From: an uncultured Eubacteriales bacterium
GTDB lineage: Bacteria > Bacillota > Clostridia > Christensenellales > Borkfalkiaceae
Length of the DNA stretch: 5,235 nucleotides
Reading direction: 5' to 3'
Assembly: GCA_902766475.1 (NCBI GenBank)
Contig: CACXDQ010000089.1
Coordinates: forward strand, 1 to 5,235
The notes below the pieces were generated by a model. That model was not told the DNA's origin, did not search any database, and saw only the letters and a program-made list of their open reading frames with translations. Position numbers and translations under genes: made by a program. Every line of letters starts with the position of its first letter. Positions within the stretch are counted from its first letter, which is position 1. Positions 1 to 5,079 of the stretch are shown here, piece after piece.

Positions 1-60
1 ATAGGTCTATTAGTCGACTTCTTCGCAATCTTGTTCAAGCCGACTCACTATTATTGTTGA
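1..60 (+). CDS. Possible C-terminal tail of an unidentified gene
   Basis: Reading from base 1 gives a 19-residue hydrophobic tail, roughly IGLLVDFFAILF then KPTHYYC, ending in TGA at 58-60. It would converge on the GH1 gene, and the symmetrical terminator at 83-130 would serve both genes. The hydrophobic run would fit the end of a membrane helix, but 19 codons are too few to prove coding or name a family. On the opposite strand the same bases form a 9-bp hairpin (12-20 with 37-45, including one G-U pair), so the stretch may instead be non-coding. Low confidence. Confidence 0.22.
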   Translation: MGLLVDFFAILFKPTHYYC

Positions 61-82
61 TCACTCATTTTTCCGACATACT

Positions 83-130
83 TTAAAACGGGTATTTTTC
101 GCTTATCACGTCGAAAAATACCCGTTTTAA
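83..130 (-). terminator. Strong symmetrical terminator between convergent ends
   Basis: A perfect 19-bp inverted repeat (83-101 with 112-130) encloses a 10-nt loop. The stem has a GC core (CGGGTA) flanked by A and T runs that pair with each other, so it can act in both directions. It lies 20 nt beyond the stop of the GH1 gene on the minus strand and 22 nt beyond the possible plus-strand stop at 58-60. It most likely ends the GH109-like/GH1 transcript. Confidence 0.85.
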
Positions 131-150
131 TTTAATGCTCTTAATTATTA

Positions 151-1446
151 TTATAGGCTTTCACCGTTGCTGCGTATTATCTCCGAATAGGTGTACGCCG
201 ATTTTTTAAGCGTTCTCTTCTGCGTGGCGAAATCTATATGGATAAGCCCGAATCTCGTTCTGTATCCCTCGCACCACTCGAAATTGTCGGTAAGGCTCCA
301 ATATTGATATCCTAAAACGGGAACGCCCTCGTCCGCCGCCTTTTTTAAACCTCTCAAATATTCGGTAATATAATTTACTCTGTCCTCGTCAACTACTTCG
401 CCGCCCTTCACCTCGTCGGGGCAAGCCATTCCGTTTTCGGTAACCATAATGGGCACGTTATATCTGCAGTAAAACTGTTTGACGGTGTGGTAAAGGCACC
501 TTGCGTCTATCGCCCAGCCCATCATCGTCCTCGGGTGATTTTCGGCCGAGTAAGCCTTTCTGTCCGTCTGATCGTTCATTGGCTGATAGACGTTCAAGCC
601 GAGGAAATCGACGGGTGAAGAGATTATTTCGAGGTCGGCTTTTTTAAGACAGCCCTTCATTATCATCGTCGCCTTGCCGAGCAATATGGGATCTGTGAAA
701 ATAGTGTTTGTCGCCTCAGCCCAAAAGCCTCTGAAAGCGGCTTTTTCAGCCTTCAAAATATCCTTTTCGCTATCCGATTTGGGTATAAACCCTCTCGCCA
801 CCATCGCAACGCCTATCTTCACGGGGCGGCTCGCCGTCTTTCTTATGAGCCGAACGGCTTTGCCGTGCGATAAAAGCATGTTTTTGACGTATCTCCTCAA
901 AAACAGCAAGTCCTTTTTAAACGGTGCGTGTTCGCCCGTGATATACCCGAAGAACAAAAAGCATTGCGGCTCGTTAAACGTGACCCAATAATCGACGTAT
1001 CCGTCGAGCGCCTTTACCGTCGCCTCGACGTACATAAGATACCAATCGATTATCTTCGGATTTTTCCAACCGCCCTTTTCCTGCGCCCATGCCGGGAGAT
1101 CCCAATGGTATAGCGTGCAAATAGGCGTTATATCCGCCTTTTTAAGCTCTTTCAAAAGCTCGATATAAAACCTGAACCCGTCCTCGTTTATCTTGCCCTC
1201 TTCGGGCATAATGCGGCACATACTCACCGAAAAGCGGTAGGAATTCAAGCCTATTTCCTTCATCAATGCGACGTCCTCGGCGTATCTGTGATAGTGGTCG
1301 CACGCAATTTTGCAGTCCTCGCCCGTCTTGACGTGCTTACCCGCCAAGTCCCAGACGCTTAAACACTTGCCGTCCTCGTCGAATGCGCCCTCTACTTGTG
1401 CCGAGGCGCTCGCCGCACCCCATAAAAAGCCCTCTTTAAAACTCAT
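151..1446 (-). CDS. GH1 family beta-glycosidase (beta-glucosidase type)
   Basis: This 431-residue protein is a retaining glycoside hydrolase of family 1 with a single (beta/alpha)8 barrel. Visible landmarks are the N-terminal FLWGAASASAQVEGA (Q17 and E19 in the usual QxEG motif), YHWDLP at 113-118, the acid/base motif TFNEP at 156-160 (Glu159), NVY at 285-287, the nucleophile motif TENG at 336-339 (Glu337), and SLTDNFEWCEGY at 384-395. E390-W391 is the pair that in family members binds the hydroxyls of an unphosphorylated sugar. 6-Phospho-beta-glucosidases usually carry a different, phosphate-binding loop here, so free beta-glucosides or beta-galactosides are the likelier substrates; the exact specificity is not readable. 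The protein is slightly shorter than typical members (about 440-480 residues) and both catalytic acids are intact. There is no signal peptide, so it is probably cytoplasmic. The ATG at 1444-1446 starts the conserved FKEGFLWG region directly. It lies only 15 nt after the stop of the upstream gene and has a weak ribosome binding site (AGAG), which suggests co-transcription and perhaps translational coupling. Confidence 0.96.
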   Translation of the reverse strand: MSFKEGFLWGAASASAQVEGAFDEDGKCLSVWDLAGKHVKTGEDCKIACDHYHRYAEDVALMKEIGLNSYRFSVSMCRIMPEEGKINEDGFRFYIELLKELKKADITPICTLYHWDLPAWAQEKGGWKNPKIIDWYLMYVEATVKALDGYVDYWVTFNEPQCFLFFGYITGEHAPFKKDLLFLRRYVKNMLLSHGKAVRLIRKTASRPVKIGVAMVARGFIPKSDSEKDILKAEKAAFRGFWAEATNTIFTDPILLGKATMIMKGCLKKADLEIISSPVDFLGLNVYQPMNDQTDRKAYSAENHPRTMMGWAIDARCLYHTVKQFYCRYNVPIMVTENGMACPDEVKGGEVVDEDRVNYITEYLRGLKKAADEGVPVLGYQYWSLTDNFEWCEGYRTRFGLIHIDFATQKRTLKKSAYTYSEIIRSNGESL

Positions 1447-1461
1447 ATCTCTATTATTGAC

Positions 1462-2682
1462 TTAAAAAGCCTCTTTATGCTCTCTTATAAGCCACTTTCC
1501 TTCCGTGAAATCGGGGAAAGCGACGGGTGCGCCGCCGAGCGCTATCGACTGCTCGGAAAGAACGGTTATTGCCATCCACGTTGCGGCGTCGTAAACGTCG
1601 ATAGGCGGCTCTTCGCCCTTTTTGATACAATCTATAAACACTCTGAACTCGAAATAGTCCATTCCGCCGTGTCCCGAAGCGAGCTGTTCGGGCGTAACGT
1701 TTTTCCAGAAATCGGGAAGGTATTTTTCCTCATAATTTTTGCCGTTATCTATCTTCGCCTTATACTGAACGACGGGGTCGAAGCCCTCTTCGTCGCCGTC
1801 TACGAATACGAGGTTTGTATTCTGTTCGTAGAAGCCCTTCGTGCCTCTCACGGTGAAATTTCTCGCATAAAATCTCGGGAGCGTCGTGTCGAGCCTTATA
1901 TGTATCGTTTCGCCGTTGGCGCACGTTATTATCGTATCGACAATGTCGCCCTGCTTGAACTGTTTTCCGACGAGGTGGGGAAATCTGTCGGCGTGTTCGG
2001 CGACGTAATCGGAAAGCCCCGCCGCCTTCGAAGCCATCGAAACGAGCGAAATAAATCTGTTGCCTCTGTTGACGTCGATAAGCTTGGCGATAGGCCCTAT
2101 CTCGTGGGTGGGATAGTTTTCGCAGTTGCGGTTCAAATAGTTTCTCAGCCTATAATGCTTTTCCTCTATACCCGTCGTTATCTCCTCTCTCAGGTCGTGT
2201 CCGTAAGCGCCGTCGAGATGTACTATTTTACCGAAAACGCCCGCTCTCGCCATGTTGGTGGCAAGCGTTTCCGCCCTGTCATAGCAGCAATTTTCCATGA
2301 ACATAAAGGGCGTTGAGGTGCGTTCCTGAGTTTTTACGAGCCGCCAGAGTTCATCTATGGTGTAAGCTCCGCCTACTTCCATTGCGACGGCAATATTGTG
2401 TTCGAGAGCGTAGAGCGCAACGTCGACGTGCGTTTCCCAATAAGTGGAAACGAGAACGGCGTCCGGCTTTGCCTTTTCGAGCATCTCGATATAGTCAAGT
2501 GAAGAAATCGGCTCTTTATCGGTTGCGTCCTTGACGATTTTAACGCCCTCTTGCACCCTCTCTTCGTACAGATCGCTTATACCTACCACTTCGACGTCGG
2601 GCTGTTTTATGAGAACGTCTCTCATAAGCGACATTCCCCTATGACCTAAACCAACGACAGCCATTTTCAATTTATCTTTCAT
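1462..2682 (-). CDS. Gfo/Idh/MocA superfamily protein, GH109-like (NAD-dependent glycosidase)
   Basis: This 406-residue protein has an N-terminal Rossmann fold with the dinucleotide motif GLGHRG at 11-16 and an acidic residue (D37) at the end of the second strand, favouring NAD(H). Where ordinary Gfo/Idh/MocA dehydrogenases have the lysine motif EKP, it has MEVGGA (101-106), so the usual catalytic lysine is missing. The rest matches what is known of GH109 (alpha-N-acetylgalactosaminidases that work by transient oxidation at C3): ENCCYDR at 130-136, GAYGHDLR at 158-165, YPTHEIGP at 190-197, DTTLPRFYAR at 265-274, RGTKGF at 279-284, SGHGGMDYF at 336-344 and DVYDAATW at 362-369. The length is close to that of the catalytic core of GH109 enzymes, and no signal peptide is seen, so it is probably cytoplasmic. 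The assignment to GH109 rests on remembered family motifs; substrate and anomeric specificity are unproven, and a dehydrogenase role remains possible. The start is the ATG at 2680-2682 with GGGAG six bases upstream; an in-frame TTG at 2709 would lie inside a hairpin and lacks support. It is the first gene of an operon with GH1. Confidence 0.88.
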   Translation of the reverse strand: MKDKLKMAVVGLGHRGMSLMRDVLIKQPDVEVVGISDLYEERVQEGVKIVKDATDKEPISSLDYIEMLEKAKPDAVLVSTYWETHVDVALYALEHNIAVAMEVGGAYTIDELWRLVKTQERTSTPFMFMENCCYDRAETLATNMARAGVFGKIVHLDGAYGHDLREEITTGIEEKHYRLRNYLNRNCENYPTHEIGPIAKLIDVNRGNRFISLVSMASKAAGLSDYVAEHADRFPHLVGKQFKQGDIVDTIITCANGETIHIRLDTTLPRFYARNFTVRGTKGFYEQNTNLVFVDGDEEGFDPVVQYKAKIDNGKNYEEKYLPDFWKNVTPEQLASGHGGMDYFEFRVFIDCIKKGEEPPIDVYDAATWMAITVLSEQSIALGGAPVAFPDFTEGKWLIREHKEAF

Positions 2683-2688
2683 AATTAT

Positions 2689-2707
2689 CTCCCGTCGGAA
2701 AACCGAC
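2689..2707 (-). promoter_or_regulatory. RBS with adjoining 5-bp hairpin
   Basis: On the minus strand GGGAG (2689-2693) lies six bases before the ATG of the GH109-like gene and fixes that start. Directly upstream, with no gap, is a hairpin (GTCGG, loop TTTT, CCGAC; 2694-2707). A stem touching the ribosome binding site may influence ribosome loading. The binding site is clear; a regulatory role for the hairpin is inference. Confidence 0.7.
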
Positions 2708-2712
2708 AAAAA

Positions 2713-2732
2713 TTAGTTTACTTTAGTTGACT
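2713..2732. repeat. Tandem 10-bp direct repeat near the GH109-like gene promoter
   Basis: Two adjacent 10-bp units on the plus strand, TTAGTTTACT and TTAGTTGACT, differ at one base and are spaced one helical turn apart. They cover the predicted start of transcription (about 2728) of the proximal minus-strand promoter. That arrangement would suit an operator bound by a regulator on one DNA face. No regulator is encoded in the window, so the role is inference. Confidence 0.4.
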
Positions 2733-2734
2733 TT

Positions 2735-2743
2735 ATTATAACA
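2735..2743 (-). promoter_or_regulatory. Extended -10 promoter, proximal to the GH109-like/GH1 operon
   Basis: On the minus strand the sequence TGTTATAAT is a perfect extended -10 element (TG, one base, TATAAT). The predicted start is near 2728, giving a leader of about 46 nt. No good -35 hexamer is at the right distance (a TTGCAA lies about 20 bp upstream), which is usual for promoters that rely on an extended -10. Confidence 0.6.
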
Positions 2744-2746
2744 TAA

Positions 2747-2778
2747 ATAAAAATGCTTGCTTGCAAGGGCATTTTTAT
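2747..2778 (-). terminator. Terminator-like hairpin in the operon leader
   Basis: Arms 2747-2755 and 2770-2778 pair over 9 bp. An inner CTTG/CAAG stem and a 2-nt bulge follow, closing on a 4-nt loop. On the minus strand the 3' side continues into a T-rich run (TTTTTATTTAT). It lies between a distal consensus promoter (2870-2898) and the proximal promoter, so it could end a short RNA of about 115-120 nt or act as an attenuator. The GC part of the stem is short, so efficiency is uncertain, and much of the U run is itself in the stem. Confidence 0.45.
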
Positions 2779-2792
2779 GATTGCTTTCAAGA

Positions 2793-2867
2793 GAGCGTCC
2801 GAAGTTTTCGCAAGAAAACTTCGGTGAAACCGCAAGGTTTCGGTTTGCGTTTAGCAAACCTACGCTT
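2793..2867 (-). ncRNA. Four-way-junction (cloverleaf) element, candidate structured RNA or leader
   Basis: Almost every base is paired. The closing stem is AGCGT/ACGCT (2794-2798 with 2862-2866, plus a G-T pair at 2793/2867). Hairpin 1 has 11 perfect base pairs (2799-2809 with 2814-2824), hairpin 2 has 6 bp (2826-2831 with 2836-2841), and hairpin 3 has 7 bp (2842-2848 with 2854-2860). Only T2825 and T2861 are unpaired at the junction. On the plus strand, loops 1 and 2 are both GCAA, a GNRA tetraloop; on the minus strand they read TTGC. A perfect-consensus minus-strand promoter directly adjoins the element, predicting transcription that starts at or just inside the closing stem. That favours a minus-strand RNA, while the GNRA loops would favour the plus strand. 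It could be a leader of the glycosidase operon, a stand-alone small RNA, or a copy of a dispersed palindromic repeat. No known RNA family was recognised. Confidence 0.5.
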
Positions 2868-2869
2868 GT

Positions 2870-2898
2870 ATTATATTATAATGTAAAAATTATGTCAA
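2870..2898 (-). promoter_or_regulatory. Perfect-consensus sigma-70/sigma-A promoter, distal to the GH109-like operon
   Basis: On the minus strand TTGACA (2893-2898) and TATAAT (2870-2875) are separated by exactly 17 bp, a full match to the housekeeping consensus. Upstream of the -35 the DNA is very AT-rich with several A/T tracts, as in an UP element. The start is predicted at 2865-2863, at the edge of the cloverleaf element. It could drive a short RNA or a leader of about 180 nt for the GH109-like gene. Confidence 0.8.
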
Positions 2899-2986
2899 CA
2901 TAGATAATATAAATAAACAAAAAAATAAAAAAAGATACCAAAAAAATATAAATCACAAAAATATCACCTAAGCCGTAAAAAAGAGC
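2899..2986. other. A-tract-rich spacer between divergent promoters
   Basis: This stretch is strongly A-rich on the plus strand, with 7-base A runs at 2919-2925, 2927-2933 and 2940-2946 and a 5-base run at 2957-2961. Such DNA is often curved and can stimulate flanking promoters. The spacing between runs is irregular (about 8, 13 and 16 bp between centres), so regular phasing is not shown. No gene is seen here. Confidence 0.4.
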
Positions 2987-3015
2987 TTGATTTTTGGCGA
3001 TAAAAATATTACAAT
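2987..3015 (+). promoter_or_regulatory. Promoter of the phospho-sugar mutase gene
   Basis: TTGATT (2987-2992) and TACAAT (3010-3015) are 17 bp apart, each one or two bases from consensus. Predicted transcription starts near 3022, leaving a short untranslated leader of about 25 nt that contains only the ribosome binding site. Confidence 0.75.
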
Positions 3016-3034
3016 ATAGTTGAATATTTTTTTC

Positions 3035-3039
3035 AGGAG
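3035..3039 (+). promoter_or_regulatory. RBS that decides the mutase start
   Basis: AGGAG sits seven bases before the ATG at 3047. The longer in-frame possibility, a TTG at 3020, would lie upstream of this site at the predicted transcription start, so it is not used. Confidence 0.85.
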
Positions 3040-3046
3040 AGCCATT

Positions 3047-4678
3047 ATGACTGAATATGAAAAGTGGTTGAACGAAAAAGGGCTTGACGAAGAGCTGAAA
3101 GCCGAGCTGCTCGCCATAGCCGACGACAGGGCGGCGATAGAGGACGCATTTTATAAAGACCTCGCATTCGGGACGGGAGGCTTGAGGGGCGTTATCGGCG
3201 CCGGCACCAACCGAATGAACAGATACACCGTCGGCAGAGCGACTTTCGGGCTTGCCGAATACCTCACCGAAACGTACAAGGGCGAGGATATAAGCGTCGT
3301 GATCGCATACGACAGCAGATATAAGTCTGCGTTTTTTGCCAAGGTTGCAGCCGAGATCTTGTCCTCTTACGGAATTACGGCATACCTCTTTTCCGAGCTT
3401 ACGCCGACGCCCGTTCTCTCCTATGCCGTGAGAACGCTCAAAACGAAGGCGGGCATAGTGGTTACTGCGAGCCACAACCCCAAGGAATATAACGGCTATA
3501 AAGTGTATAACGACAAGGGCTGTCAGATAACCGACGTCGCCGCCGACAACATAACGGCAAAGATCTCTTCGTTCGGCTATTTTACGCCCTACACCCCGGA
3601 TAATCGACTTATACGCATACTAAACGACGATATAAAGAACTCTTTCTTAAACGAGATAAAGAGATTTTCGCTCACTAAGATAAAGGAACAATATATGCCG
3701 TCGGTTGTTTATACTCCCCTTCACGGCACGGGTATGAAATACGTCGAGGCGATACTCTCCGACATGGGCGTTAAAGACTTTTACGCCGTAAAAGAGCAGA
3801 GAGATCCCGACCCCGAATTTACTACTTGCCCCTACCCCAACCCCGAGGAAAGGGCAGCCTTAGAACTCGCTTTAAAGAGCGCCGAAGAGAGAAATGCCGA
3901 CCTCGTTTTAGCGACCGATCCCGACGCCGACAGAGTGGGCGTTGCGGTAAGGCTGAAAGACGGAACGTATAAGCTTTTAAACGGCAACGAAACGGGCTGC
4001 ATACTTTTATATTACATTCTCTGCGCAAAGAAAGAAAAGGGCATTTTAGGCAAAAACCCGACGATAATAAAGACGATAGTTTCTACCGACCTTCCCTTCG
4101 ATATGGCGAAGGCGTTCGGCGCCGAAGTAAAGGAAGTTTTGACGGGCTTTAAATATATAGGCGAAGCGATAGACCGCCTCGACAATTACGTTTTCGGCTT
4201 TGAGGAGAGCTACGGCTATCTCGTCGGAGATCATGCGAGGGATAAAGACTCCGTGTCCGCCGTTATGTCCATCGTCGAAGCGTGCGCTTTCTATAAGGAA
4301 AAGGGGCTTTCTCTCGCCGACGTAATGGAAGAGATATACGCCAAGTTCGGATATTATAAAACTTCGCTCTTCTCTATTTCAATGCCCGGAAAGGACGGAA
4401 TGGAGAGAATGAAACAGACGATAAAGGAGATAAGGAAAAACCCCGAACTCTCTTTCGGCGGCGAAAAATTCAAATTTACCGACTTTGCAGAGGGCGTCGA
4501 CGGACTTCCGAAGAGCGACGTATTGAGGTTTTTGAGCGACCGTTACCGCCTTATCATTCGTCCGAGCGGAACTGAGCCGAAGCTCAAAGTTTATTGTCAG
4601 GTAAAGGGCAAAGACGAAAAAGAAGCCGAAGAAATGCTCGCCGAGATAACCGCTTTTGCGAAGAAAACCATCGTTTGA
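3047..4678 (+). CDS. pgcA: Phospho-sugar mutase (phosphoglucomutase/phosphomannomutase, PgcA type)
   Basis: This 543-residue cytoplasmic enzyme of the alpha-D-phosphohexomutase superfamily interconverts hexose 1-phosphate and 6-phosphate through a phosphoserine and a bisphosphate intermediate. All four signature loops are present: substrate entry FGTGGLRG at 41-48, the phosphoserine loop TASHNP at 140-145 (Ser142 is the phosphorylated residue), the Mg2+ loop DPDADR at 291-296 (Asp291, 293, 295), the sugar-specificity loop GFEESYGY at 384-391, and the phosphate-binding RPSGTEPK at 505-512. The four-domain layout and the N-terminal helical extension before the first loop match the bacterial PgcA/PGM2-like subgroup rather than the shorter GlmM or ManB types. 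The protein is a little shorter than the usual 570-580 residues, with no motif lost. Glucose is the likely sugar (EESYG loop), but mannose or pentose phosphates cannot be excluded. The symbol is given by family resemblance. It is transcribed divergently from the glycosidase operon, appears monocistronic, and would feed released hexoses into glycolysis or nucleotide-sugar synthesis. Confidence 0.95.
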   Translation: MTEYEKWLNEKGLDEELKAELLAIADDRAAIEDAFYKDLAFGTGGLRGVIGAGTNRMNRYTVGRATFGLAEYLTETYKGEDISVVIAYDSRYKSAFFAKVAAEILSSYGITAYLFSELTPTPVLSYAVRTLKTKAGIVVTASHNPKEYNGYKVYNDKGCQITDVAADNITAKISSFGYFTPYTPDNRLIRILNDDIKNSFLNEIKRFSLTKIKEQYMPSVVYTPLHGTGMKYVEAILSDMGVKDFYAVKEQRDPDPEFTTCPYPNPEERAALELALKSAEERNADLVLATDPDADRVGVAVRLKDGTYKLLNGNETGCILLYYILCAKKEKGILGKNPTIIKTIVSTDLPFDMAKAFGAEVKEVLTGFKYIGEAIDRLDNYVFGFEESYGYLVGDHARDKDSVSAVMSIVEACAFYKEKGLSLADVMEEIYAKFGYYKTSLFSISMPGKDGMERMKQTIKEIRKNPELSFGGEKFKFTDFAEGVDGLPKSDVLRFLSDRYRLIIRPSGTEPKLKVYCQVKGKDEKEAEEMLAEITAFAKKTIV

Positions 4679-4708
4679 TCGACTTATAGACCGACTTTTA
4701 TATACCAA

Positions 4709-4736
4709 GGCGGCGCAAGATTAATCTTGCGCCGCC
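4709..4736 (+). terminator. 28-nt palindrome, probable mutase terminator
   Basis: A perfect palindrome starts 31 nt after the mutase stop, with 12-bp arms (4709-4720 and 4725-4736) around TTAA. The GC-rich stem is very stable, but the bases that follow (GTCGCTTTGCT) give only a poor U tract, so it may act as a transcript-end stabiliser or a weak terminator. Its core GCGGCGCAAG recurs in the hairpin at 5112-5139. Confidence 0.6.
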
Positions 4737-4766
4737 GTCGCTTTGCTGTGAAAAGTTTGCAGCCTT

Positions 4767-4855
4767 AGCCGAATTAAGCGCTTAGTAATTCGGCTCGACA
4801 AAGTATTTTAGCAGAAACGTCCGTTTTACGATTTCACAAGATAAAACATTTTGTC
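4767..4855. other. Two adjacent hairpins of unknown role
   Basis: The first hairpin is a perfect 10-bp stem (4767-4776 with 4786-4795) around a 9-nt loop that contains an AAGCGCTT palindrome overlapping the arm. The next base begins a second stem (4796-4810 with 4841-4855) that pairs at 14 of 15 positions, counting one G-T pair, around a 30-nt loop. The two stems abut without a gap and would stack coaxially. No open reading frame or clear promoter explains them. They could be the 3' tail of the mutase mRNA or a separate structured RNA on either strand. Confidence 0.4.
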
Positions 4856-4856
4856 G

Positions 4857-4888
4857 AAAAAAAAGTGCGCCGACAAAAGGCGGCGCAC
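4857..4888 (-). terminator. Textbook intrinsic terminator of the minus-strand small RNA
   Basis: On the minus strand a perfect 8-bp GC-rich stem (GTGCGCCG/CGGCGCAC; 4881-4888 with 4865-4872) with an 8-nt loop is followed at once by eight T residues (4864 to 4857). On the plus strand no T run follows, so the direction is unambiguous. It marks the end of a transcript coming from the right, where no protein gene lies before the promoter at 5064-5092. Confidence 0.88.
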
Positions 4889-5057
4889 AAAAACGCAAAC
4901 TCCTTTTGTTGTCACACAAAATTATACTAATGAGATATTTTATTCAGAAAAGTACCACTTAGCGGAATTTGCATTTTGTCAAATTCAAAAAATGGCACTT
5001 TAAAAGAATACCCATTAAAAAAACCAAATAAATTATCTATTATTAATTTTGTGTGAC
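4857..5057 (-). ncRNA. Candidate independent small RNA of about 200 nt, 6S-like architecture
   Basis: A promoter and a terminator frame a unit with no meaningful open reading frame. The predicted first base, G5057, begins a 14-nt arm (5057-5044) that pairs perfectly with 4924-4911. Further inward, 5037-5024 pairs with 4947-4934 (14 positions: one A-A mismatch, two G-U). A 22-nt bulge (5023-5002, U-rich, containing AATGGGTATTC) faces a single base at 4948. A 9-bp stem (5001-4993 with 4957-4949, one G-U) follows, then an internal loop and a 7-bp apical hairpin (4986-4980 with 4971-4965) with loop ACAAAATG. RNA numbering puts the bulge at 35-56. Paired ends, a rod-like fold, a central one-sided bubble, length and stand-alone transcription resemble 6S RNA, the RNA polymerase-binding regulator. 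However, the bulge is more asymmetric and the sequence more AU-rich than I would expect, and no conserved primary motif was recognised. That it is a structured RNA gene is well supported; its family is open. Confidence 0.7.
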
Positions 5058-5079
5058 AAGACGAGTATATCACACAAAA
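5047..5079. repeat. Dyad centred on the small-RNA promoter -10
   Basis: TTTTGTGTGA (5047-5056) and TCACACAAAA (5070-5079) are perfect 10-bp inverted arms separated by 13 bp. The gap holds the whole -10 element; one arm lies in the spacer between -35 and -10, and the other covers the first transcribed bases. This is a plausible operator. The inner arm is also the 5' arm of the RNA's closing stem, so the same word occurs three times within about 170 bp. Confidence 0.5.

Noticed and set aside
1..40. Resemblance of the minus strand (GACTAATAGACC) to the 3' end of 23S rRNA
   Set aside because: The match is only a few bases, and the body of such an rRNA would have to lie where the GH1 gene is; treated as chance.
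1477..2316. Long open frame on the plus strand (279 codons)
   Set aside because: It lies wholly antisense to the GH109-like gene, has no recognisable domain, and arises from that gene's codon bias.
2709..2709. Upstream TTG start for the GH109-like gene
   Set aside because: It would begin at the edge of the hairpin beside the ribosome binding site and has no binding site of its own; the ATG at 2680-2682 is preceded by GGGAG at ideal spacing.
2841..2867. CRISPR or tRNA in the cloverleaf region
   Set aside because: There are no regularly spaced repeats, and the element lacks an anticodon-type arm arrangement, a T-loop motif and a CCA-type acceptor, so the cloverleaf shape alone does not make it a tRNA.
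2876..3475. Minus-strand open frame of 199 codons running into the intergenic region
   Set aside because: It is antisense to the first third of the mutase gene and ends in low-complexity AT-rich DNA, giving an artificial hydrophobic tail; no ribosome binding site or family resemblance.
4929..5015. Very short open frames inside the small RNA (18 and 15 codons on the minus strand, 10 codons on the plus strand)
   Set aside because: None has a ribosome binding site, and the start codons fall in stems or in the U-rich bulge; pairing explains the sequence better.
4911..5057. MITE-like element with 14-16 bp terminal inverted repeats
   Set aside because: The arms could be read as terminal repeats, but no target duplication is seen, and the promoter start and terminator positions fit an RNA gene much better. 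Kept only as an alternative.
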